From contig NC_066606.1 of the NCBI RefSeq assembly GCF_905475345.1, forward strand, positions 3,118,501 to 3,182,500: a DNA stretch of 64,000 nt, written 5' to 3'. The position numbers were made by a program, and so were the translations under genes. Each line of letters opens with the position of its first letter. Within the stretch, counting starts at the first letter, position 1. The notes beneath the pieces were generated by a model. The model did not search any database and was not told the DNA's origin. It worked only from the letters and a program-made list of their open reading frames with translations. Origin of the DNA: Vespula vulgaris (Eukaryota > Arthropoda > Insecta > Hymenoptera > Vespidae). This document shows, piece by piece, positions 56,531 to 64,000 of the stretch.

Positions 56531-56574
<44 letters not shown>
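56531..56574. repeat. (TA)n microsatellite
   Basis: Pure TA of about 44 bp. Confidence 0.95.
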
Positions 56575-56577
<3 letters not shown>

Positions 56578-56579
56578 CG

Positions 56580-57780
56580 GGCTGTAAATGGAATTATTAT
56601 AACATTTTCGTAATTAATCGACTGTAAAAATCATTTAATTATAATTATAAAAAATTAAATATCACTTAGAAATATATTTTCTGTTAATCCAATTTCGTTT
56701 ATAAATAATAACAAGAAATAAAATAGGAATAATATTTTTTATTTCGAATGTTAATTATATTTATATATTGTCAAACTTTACACGATCATCTCGTTAATTG
56801 GACTTACACCATTTTCATAATAATTAACCGTTACGCAATTTTTATTTTTTTTTTAATTAAACAAAGTATTGGCATTTTTTAAGATATTAAATATCAACTA
56901 GTTATAAATAAAAACTTTACCCTAAATTAATCACAAATTATGTGCTCATTTACAAAAAAAAAATGTACTTATACCACTTTCAAAATAAATGATCTATATT
57001 ATTTGTATAGATTCTTCGGAAAAGAATTTTCATTTTATTAATTTTGTATAGGATTGAAAGGAAAATTTAAGCGTTCTAGTATAAAATATCCGTGAGAAAT
57101 TACTTCATTAATTAAGACTTTATTCGTTCGTCCAGGTCAACGAACGTGACTACACAACGGACATTAATATGAAGCAAATATGATAGAATCTTAATTAAAA
57201 TAAAATTAAAAAAATATATATACACATATAGAATAAATAAAATAAAAAAATATATATGTCAATAAAATAAAAAATTAATATTAAAAAAAATATAAAATTA
57301 ATGAAATAAAAAAAATATATATACTAATAAAATAAAAATTTGATATTAAAAAAAAAATATAAAATTAATAAAATAAGAGAAAAAAATATATAAATATAGA
57401 ACGAAATATGAAGAAAGAAACGACGTGTACAAAGAAAGATGATACTTCAACGAATAATGTAATATTTCAATGTATACACATATACATCTATGTATAATAT
57501 ATCATTTATGTTATATAAAGTGAGTTGAATGAATAACGAAAGATCATTGCTTCGTACACGTTACATATAATTTTTCTCCGGGATTCCTTGTGATAAATAT
57601 CCGTTAAAATCGTGCGAAGGAAAATAAGAAAGAAAAAAAAAGAAAAAGAAAACGAAAAATTCAACCTATATAATTAAGAACGGAAGTTACAACGAAGAAG
57701 GCGTTATAATCATGTCTATCTCTTTCCACACCTCGTATATATCTTATTTATTTCATAAAAAAAAAATATTGTTCTCTCAT
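56580..57780. other. AT-rich non-coding DNA with short duplications
   Basis: Unique AT-rich DNA. At 57190-57400 'aataaaataaaaaaatatatat' and 'attaatattaaaaaaaatat' variants repeat about four times. A balanced patch at 57120-57170 is too short to call. Confidence 0.55.
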
Positions 57781-57790
57781 ATACATATAT

Positions 57791-57835
57791 AGGGTGTTTC
57801 ACAAGAAAATCCACTTTTTCGCAGTAATAATCTAA
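57791..57835. mobile_element. Possible end fragment of an unrelated DNA transposon
   Basis: TATATA followed by 'agggtgtttcacaagaaaat' resembles the GGGTGTTTCA-type ends of many insect DNA transposons. It does not continue into the family annotated elsewhere here. No second end found. Confidence 0.25.
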
Positions 57836-58379
57836 AGGAGATTATATATCTATCTAATATTTATAATCAATATTAATTTATAGTAAATATTTGTAAACGA
57901 AAAAAAATGTATATATATATATATATATATTTAAAAATATATCTATAATATTTTGTCGAACGATTCAAATTTATTCATATAAAAAAATATTACAAATTTT
58001 TCTTTTTCTTTTTTTTTCTCTTTCTTTCTTTATTTCTTATCTCGTTGATTAATCAACATATCTGAAATTTATTTCTTCGAGATGACGTCTCGTAAATGAG
58101 TTTAATCTTCGAATAAATAATACTGCGATATTTTATTGACATTTCCGATGATTCAATGTAACGTTCCTTCGAGAGGAACGTCATGAATGCTTTTCATTAT
58201 GGATGTTTTTAATTCCTCCATCGTATCAGATCGACTAATGTAAATACTTATTTACACCGTATTCCTTTCAACGTGATTCTCTTCGAACAAGAAAAAGAAA
58301 TTCGCACGTTGACACGTCAAAGAAATTTTAAGGAGCATTCCTTTTCAAGATGTCGTATTAAAGAAATAAATTAGAAACT

Positions 58380-58835
58380 GTTTTAATCATAAATTTTATC
58401 TATTACTATTATTAATGTTATTATTATTATTAAATTTTAGAGATAGAAATTTGTCGTTATGAAAAATATTAATATTTAATTATAAAAATATTATTAATAT
58501 ATAATTATAGAAATATTAATATTGTTATTATTAAAATTTTGAAATATCATTATCAATGATAGAATCTTAATTAATATCATTATCAATTTATTATCAAAAA
58601 TATTAATATCTAGTTATAAAAGTATTATTATTATTATTAATATTAAATTTTTAGAAATACAAATTTGTCGCTATGAAAAATATTATGAACATATTATTGA
58701 TATCTAATTATAAAAATATTAATATTATTATTATTATCATTATTAAACTGTAGAAATAGAAACTTGTCGTTATCAAAAATATTATGAAAATATTATTATC
58801 TAATTATAAATAATATTAATATCTACTTATAAAAA

Positions 58836-58883
<48 letters not shown>

Positions 58884-59040
58884 ACTTTAGAAATAGAAAT
58901 TTGTCGTTATTAAAAATATGAAAATATTATTAATATCTAATAATAAACAATATTAATATCTACTTATAAAAATATTAATATTACTATTATTATTAAATTT
59001 TACAAATAGAAGTTTGTCGTTATCAAAAATATTAATTTCC
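58380..59040. repeat. AT-rich minisatellite, five or more units
   Basis: The core '(a)gaaatagaaatttgtcgtta' followed by 't.aaaaatatt' occurs near 58442, 58654, 58752, 58886 and 59002, separated by (ATT)n and 'atatctaattataaaaatat'. Spacing is about 95-210 bp and depends on (ATT)n length (longest at 58838-58881). Confidence 0.9.
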
Positions 59041-59199
59041 TTTCTTCTTTTTTCTCCTCTTTCAAAAGAAAAAAAAAAAATGAAATATTTTATATATCAT
59101 GCTGTACTTCATATTTCATTGCATATGATATAAAATTTGTCTAGTTTTTCATTACAGTACACGACAGACGTTTTACTTTAATTAGAAGTGAGAAAAAGA

Positions 59200-59200
59200 G

Positions 59201-59247
<47 letters not shown>

Positions 59248-59262
59248 GTATCTCTCTCTCCA
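59200..59262. repeat. (CT)n microsatellite
   Basis: About 40 bp of pure CT, then CTGTATCT. Confidence 0.95.
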
Positions 59263-59269
59263 AATGTTT

Positions 59270-59440
59270 CGATAAAAATAATCCCACATATAATTCTTGC
59301 TAGTCGAAATAGATATAATAACGGTAGACGTTTCAAGCGTTATACAGAATTCTGTGTTTGTTCGAATTTACGAGACCACCTGAAAAAAGTTGTAAGCCGT
59401 TGGACGTCGAACAGAGGCACGTACTCTTTATACCTTCTCT
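59270..59440. other. Unique DNA between CT repeats
   Basis: Mixed-residue frame (for example RRFKRYTEFCVCSNLRDHLK) continuous with CT-repeat frames on both sides. No acceptor or donor at its edges and no recognised domain, so no gene call. Confidence 0.25.
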
Positions 59441-59454
59441 TTTCCTCTTTCATG

Positions 59455-59456
<2 letters not shown>

Positions 59457-59514
<58 letters not shown>

Positions 59515-59522
59515 TTCTTTCT
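59457..59522. repeat. (CT)n microsatellite
   Basis: About 50 bp of pure CT and a T/C tail. Confidence 0.95.
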
Positions 59523-59689
59523 TCATAGCCTAGAGAAAACTAAAAAAATAAACAAACGTGAAGCCAACCGGAACACGATCTTTCTTGTCGAAACGACTTT
59601 ACCTCTCTCTCTCTCTTTCTCTCTCTTTATTTTTCCTCTCTTTCCTCTTTCCTCTTTCCTCCTCCCTCTTTACTCCCTTCGTTCTTTCT

Positions 59690-59860
59690 TTCTCACGCCT
59701 CATACACACCTCTTTCCTTCAACGAAGCTTAAATCCGCCTTCTACTGGCTCGCACGTACGTGCTTAATTCGCGCTCGGGCGACGCTGAAAGTCCTACACG
59801 CGAAAATCTCGTTCTAATGCCTAGCGTTATTTCCTTCCTACTTGGTGAGAAAGTGTAAAA
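59690..59860. other. Base-balanced island
   Basis: 'ctggctcgcacgtacgtgct' and 'ctcgggcgacgctgaaagtc' in unique DNA. 'cctacttg/gtgaga' near 59842 is weakly donor-like. No acceptor-bounded exon. Confidence 0.25.
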
Positions 59861-59924
59861 TAAACGTCGAAAGTATATAGACTGTTCGTATATATTTTTT
59901 TTTATTTATTTATATATATATATA

Positions 59925-60111
59925 TATTGGAATAAATATCTTAGATAAGAAAATTGTTTTCTATAGTTTAGCGTAAAAGTTATAATTATTGCCGATTAAT
60001 CGATTTTGTTCGAACGATAAAAAAATTTTCCTTTTTATCTCTTTATTTTGAGTTGCGTTCTAAGAGAAAGAATATATTTATATTTTTTATTTATATATAT
60101 ATATGTACTGG

Positions 60112-60161
<50 letters not shown>

Positions 60162-60545
60162 TGTATGTATGTATATACTGAAATATATATCTTAGATAAG
60201 AAAGTTGTTTTCTATCGTTTATCGTAAAAGTTATAATTATTGCCGATTAATCGATTTTGTTCGAATGATAAAAAAAATTTTCTTTTTCTTTTCTTCCATT
60301 TTGAGTTGCGCTCTAAGAGAAAGAATATATTCATATTTTTTTATTTATATATATATGTACTAGATTTTTTATTTATATATATATATATGTGCGTGTATGT
60401 ATGTATATACTGAAATATATATCTTAGATAAGAAAATTGTTTTCTATCGTTTATCGTAAAAATTATAATTATTGTCGATTAATCGATTTTGTTCGAACGA
60501 TAAAAAAATTTTCTTTTTTTTTTTTTTCTTCATTTTAACTTGCAC
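59925..60545. repeat. Three-copy tandem repeat, unit about 235-250 bp
   Basis: 'atatcttagataagaaa.ttg', 'ttttctat.gttta.cgtaaa', 'taattattg(c/t)cgattaatcg' and 'attttgttcgaa.gataaaaa' recur starting near 59936, 60188 and 60420. Each is followed by 'ttgag ttgc..taagagaaag'-like sequence and TA repeats. Divergence is low in the core, so the expansion may be comparatively recent. Confidence 0.95.
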
Positions 60546-60802
60546 TATAAGAAAAAAAAAAAACACGAAAATAGTATAGAGAAAAAGGAGGACTTTGATT
60601 CGAATAAGAATAAATTTTCTCTGTGAAACATTAAACGCTTAGTTGTCACTATCGGATAGAATCATAAATCATAAAACAAGTCCAAAAGGAAAAAAGAAAA
60701 TATCGAAAGAACAAACGAACGCACGTCCCGTGTCACGTATCATAACACAAATACTAACGCACGTATACTTCATGTAAAACGTCACATATATATCTACATA
60801 TA

Positions 60803-60833
<31 letters not shown>

Positions 60834-60958
60834 TATTCGACAATATTTTTTGACGGAGGTTTTGAAGAGAAGAAAGACAAGAAAAGAAAAAAAAGAGGGA
60901 CAAATTCAACGATATAAAATGTTTCAAAATGACGTACAAATCTCATATAAAGAAACGA

Positions 60959-60960
<2 letters not shown>

Positions 60961-60990
<30 letters not shown>
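60961..60990. repeat. Poly-A run of about 30
   Basis: Uninterrupted A run. No upstream gene body or target-site duplication was seen that would mark a retrocopy. Confidence 0.9.
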
Positions 60991-60991
<1 letters not shown>

Positions 60992-61189
60992 AATAATTTG
61001 ACAATCCAACGTCATCATCGTCATTATCATCCTCATCCTAATTATTACTATTATTATCAATACGCAAAATCAGTGGATAATTAAAACGATTAAAACTTCC
61101 TTTCTTAATCCCAACATAAAAATAATAAATAGAATCATCGTATCAAATAATCAAGTCAAATATACATTCATCGATATGCACGAAAAGAA

Positions 61190-61425
61190 ATATAGATCAT
61201 CTTGAGATTATTTGAAGTAAACGTCAGTTTAATCCCTTCTTTTTCCCTTAGCCCGTTGTCCAATTACCTGTTGTCCCTACGTGAATTGGATAGGAGCCAA
61301 GTGGTAACACCGATACATTTACGAAGCGCGAGAAATCATACTTTTGCGATTAAAACGTCGCGAGAACTTGTATCGAGTATCGTTCGTGCAATTGTACGGG
61401 GTTGTTGGATTTTGTGTTTGGTAGG
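61190..61425. other. Base-balanced island, candidate cis-regulatory DNA
   Basis: Unique DNA with 'ccaattacctgttgtcc' (TTACCTG is the reverse of the Zelda-type CAGGTAA word), 'ggagccaagtggtaacac' and 'aaaacgtcgcgagaacttgt'. The forward frame has mixed residues but no splice boundaries. Regulatory reading is inference. Confidence 0.35.
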
Positions 61426-61565
61426 AGTAAAGGGAGGATGGGTGGGTGGTGGGGAAGATGAAGAGGAGGTGGAGTAGGAGGAGGTGGAGGAGGAGGAGGA
61501 GGAGAGGTCGAAGAGGATGGGGTTGGTTTGGGGGTTGGAGTTGGAGGTGGTAGTAGAGTGAGGGT
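61425..61565 (+). repeat. G-rich GGA/GGTG tract
   Basis: The + strand is dominated by GGA, GGTGG and GGGTTGG strings, including a quadruplex-type motif at 61432-61454. Pro/Ser-rich minus-strand frames are translations of the tract. Confidence 0.85.
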
Positions 61566-61686
61566 TGGGAAAGAGGCGATATCGATTACAGGCGTATTCA
61601 ACGGAGCGTAGATTCACGATAAAGCAGTCCTGGGCTCGTTCGAGCCTGTGCAGCGTAATGAAATAATACCTAGCGTTGAGAGGGAG

Positions 61687-61714
61687 AAAGAGAGAGAGAG
61701 AGAGAGAGAGAGAT
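61687..61714. repeat. (GA)n microsatellite
   Basis: Pure GA run. Further GA runs lie at 61834-61862, 61909-61940 and 62170-62186. Confidence 0.9.
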
Positions 61715-61719
61715 ATCAA

Positions 61720-61830
61720 TTCTACCCACCGATGCAACCTACAGTCGAAAATCTGCCGCAGGCATTTTACCTGCAACACTCTCTACTACACCGTCACACC
61801 GATTGTGCTGCAATTTTCGTAGCACGGGAA
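61720..61830. other. Short balanced segment between GA runs
   Basis: 'accgatgcaacctacagtcg' and 'aatctgccgcaggcatttta' in unique DNA. No splice-flanked frame. Confidence 0.25.
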
Positions 61831-61864
<34 letters not shown>

Positions 61865-61910
61865 GTTGATAGATATAGAGAGAAAAAGACTTCGACGTGA
61901 AATGGATGCT

Positions 61911-61943
<33 letters not shown>

Positions 61944-62235
61944 TAAGAGAAAGATAAAGAGAACGAAAAAGAGAGAGATGAGAGAAAAAAAAAAGAAAGA
62001 GAAAGAGAGAAACACGTTGATTTTTCTTCTCTCTATCTATTCTTCTCGTACGTTTCGGAGAATAGAGAAAGAACGAGTTGTCGTCGATTGAACAAAGTGA
62101 CACCAGTACCTCTTCTCTTCCTATTTTTTTCTACAAAATAGAGAAAGAGAGATAGAGAAATAGAGAGAAATAGAGAGAGAGAGAGAAATGTTACCTGTTA
62201 TCGTTCTTTTCCTGCTAACTCCAGAACGACTTAAT

Positions 62236-62270
62236 CGCATCGCATCGCATCGCATCGCATCGCATCGCAC
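62236..62270. repeat. (CGCAT)n pentanucleotide array
   Basis: About seven perfect CGCAT units. Frames on both strands are repeat translations. Confidence 0.95.
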
Positions 62271-62279
62271 AAACGGCTG

Positions 62280-62395
62280 TGAGAGCACGTCGGCTACCCT
62301 CAAAACCGCGCGTCTCTCTGATTTCATTCGATGGTTGTTACCTCGTCGTCGACCCTCTTTCCCTCCTCTCTACCTACCCCTTTCATCACGTCCCC
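62280..62395. other. Balanced DNA between repeats
   Basis: Unique 'gagcacgtcggctaccctca' and 'gttgttacctcgtcgtcgac'. Several overlapping frames are open because of composition; none has splice boundaries or a known domain. Confidence 0.25.
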
Positions 62396-62456
62396 CCTCA
62401 TCCTCATCCTCATCTTCATCCTCATCCTCATCCTCATCCTCATCCTCCTTCTCGTC
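62396..62456. repeat. (TCATCC)n hexanucleotide array
   Basis: About nine TCATCC/TCTTCA units. Alternating Glu-Asp, Ile-Leu, Ser or Arg-Met peptides in the various frames are artefacts. Confidence 0.95.
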
Positions 62457-62729
62457 CCTTTCAGACGGACCAAGAGATTCCTCCGAAATGCGGATGTACG
62501 CCGCGCCTTTCTGCTGAGCGAGTAAACGATAGAGATTGAGGGTGGGGCTTCGGGGGTTGTTGAGGCTTGGAGCTTGGGATGAGGGAGGTTGGGGAGAAGG
62601 TGGGTGCGAAACTGCGGAGTGAACAACACGGGAAATACAACTAAACCGAACAACGACGAGCGAGAGAGGAAGAGAGTGTTGCGTTAGAACCACTGTGCAT
62701 GCTCTTCTCTCCTTTTCGAAAGCTGTTTC

Positions 62730-62731
<2 letters not shown>

Positions 62732-62761
<30 letters not shown>

Positions 62762-62815
62762 GGTGGATGGATGAGTGGGTGGGTGGGAGGTAGGAATGGA
62801 TGGATGAACTCGTTT
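62732..62815. repeat. (GA)n then GGAT/GGTG repeats
   Basis: GA run to 62760, then 'ggatggatgagtgggtgggt' and 'ggatggatgaac'. G-rich + strand. Confidence 0.9.
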
Positions 62816-62927
62816 GCGTCGGTAATTCTCTCGTGTCAGAGAATTCCAAATACAAACGCGCACCACTCTCTGGACCGTTCTGGACTGTTGGGTACCTGCT
62901 TGCCCGTCCGATTCTACTATCAAAGTA

Positions 62928-62931
<4 letters not shown>

Positions 62932-62959
<28 letters not shown>

Positions 62960-63032
62960 TTCACTCACTCACTCACTGACTCTTTATCTTCTTCTAAATC
63001 GATCGATGGATCGATCAATAGATCGATCGATC
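62932..63032. repeat. CT, CACT and GATC repeats
   Basis: (CT)n at 62932-62960, (CACT)n near 62962-62975, then GATCGATC units at 62999-63033 that are self-complementary. Confidence 0.9.
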
Positions 63033-63139
63033 GTTCGCGTTTCCTTCTTCCAATATCTTTCTATTACAATTTGAGGCTCCATCATCCTACAAACCGTCTT
63101 TCTATACTTGCCTATTCAAACGTCTATCTCTATTCTCTC

Positions 63140-63151
63140 TGTATCTCTCTT

Positions 63152-63206
<55 letters not shown>

Positions 63207-63215
63207 ATCTTTATC
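63140..63215. repeat. (CT)n microsatellite
   Basis: CT runs with CTTT and CTAT interruptions. Confidence 0.95.
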
Positions 63216-63297
63216 TCTGCGTCAATCAGTAATCACTGGAAGAGCGATTAATCGGTACAGTCGATATACGCGTGCCCTCACGCGGAAAATCTCTCTA

Positions 63298-63440
<143 letters not shown>

Positions 63441-63648
63441 CCCTTGTGTTTTGAAGATTTGTACGTATGGAAAGTAGGTTATCACGAAATAGAGATCTAC
63501 TTTTGTCATATTATAAATATCTTCGTTACGATGAATGATTCGTGAAAGTTTTTTTCTTCCTTTTATTATTATTATCTTTTTTTTTCTTTTAATTTTATTT
63601 TATATCATCTATGTATATAAGTGAACGTATTAATCGATCGATGGAGTT

Positions 63649-63722
63649 ATCATTCACGAATGAAATCAAATCTTACGTTCGAGTAATCATTCGCGAATGA
63701 AATCAAATCTTACGTTCGAGTA
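63649..63722. repeat. 37-bp perfect-type direct duplication with internal palindrome
   Basis: 'atcattcacgaatgaaatca' through 'cttacgttcgagta' is followed at once by a second copy differing at one base (CAC versus CGC). The second copy contains the palindrome TCATTCGCGAATGA. Confidence 0.95.
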
Positions 63723-64000
63723 TATAAATTTTATCGGTATAATACGAAAGAACTTTTAATCGAGTATATAATTACAATAATACCTAGGTATGTTTATAAT
63801 TTTCGATGAAAGTAATACCATTCGTTTCCTATATAAGGATGAACATAATTTACTTTATTTCACTCGCTTACTGTAACCTACCTACTCGTTAAAATCTATC
63901 TATTTTATTAATCATTTAATTACAACCGTGAATAACACTCACAGTTATTATTTTCTCTCTTCCTTTTCGAACGACCTCGATCTTCCTACCTTCATTTCGT
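63723..64000. other. AT-rich unique DNA at window end
   Basis: No gene, repeat family or transposon end recognised. Confidence 0.6.

Noticed and set aside
59188..59817. Longest plus frames (up to 212 codons, also 45207-45845 and 62699-63232)
   Set aside because: They are open because CT repeats translate without stops as Ser-Leu. The unique parts have no domain, no splice boundaries and no acceptable start or end.
60961..60990. Poly-A run as the tail of a processed retrocopy
   Set aside because: No coding remnant precedes it on either strand and no target-site duplication was seen.

Overview
The window looks like non-coding DNA from an animal, most likely an insect and plausibly a hymenopteran (bee, wasp or ant). 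It is AT-rich, CpG is not depleted, and it is crowded with (CT)n/(GA)n, (TA)n, (GATA)n and poly-T tracts. It has short non-autonomous DNA transposons with TA target sites and no bacterial-style gene packing. The organism and the 'large intron' reading are inferences from composition and from the one exon; I cannot name the species or the gene.

Only one segment is convincingly coding: a 189-nt internal exon at 12002-12190 (+). It has a polypyrimidine tract and CAG acceptor, an open phase-1/phase-1 frame of 62 whole codons, balanced codon composition and a GTGAGT donor. Nearly all other open frames are translated microsatellites (runs of Ser-Leu, Arg-Glu, Tyr-Ile, Phe) and are not annotated. 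If the exon belongs to a + strand gene, the 12 kb before it and 51 kb after it are probably intron or intergenic sequence.

Layout. 1-10.3 kb: pyrimidine-rich DNA with degenerate minisatellites (about 135 bp at 1.0-1.8 kb; an irregular unit at 3.7-5.05 kb) and microsatellites. 10.36-12.0 kb: a tandem array of ~240-bp units that runs into the acceptor of the exon; each unit carries a donor-like GTGAGT, and most carry a pyrimidine tract with CAG. 12.2-26 kb: microsatellites, a 60-bp minisatellite, a 333-bp duplication and several base-balanced unique islands. 26.4-30.5 kb: two complete copies and one half copy of a TA-flanked inverted-repeat transposon family. 31.0-31.6 kb: a ~600-bp purine-strand block. 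33-40.8 kb: balanced islands (candidate cis-regulatory DNA) between minisatellites. 40.8-42.2 kb: degraded transposon pieces, a ~415-bp-spaced duplication and a perfect 77-bp inverted repeat. 43-53 kb: AT palindromes, pentanucleotide arrays, islands and another truncated transposon copy. 54.9-60.5 kb: three minisatellites. 61-64 kb: islands, G-rich and hexanucleotide repeats, a 135-bp CT tract and a 37-bp direct duplication.

No operon, pathway or cassette is visible. The most unusual structure is the splice-site-bearing array beside the exon.
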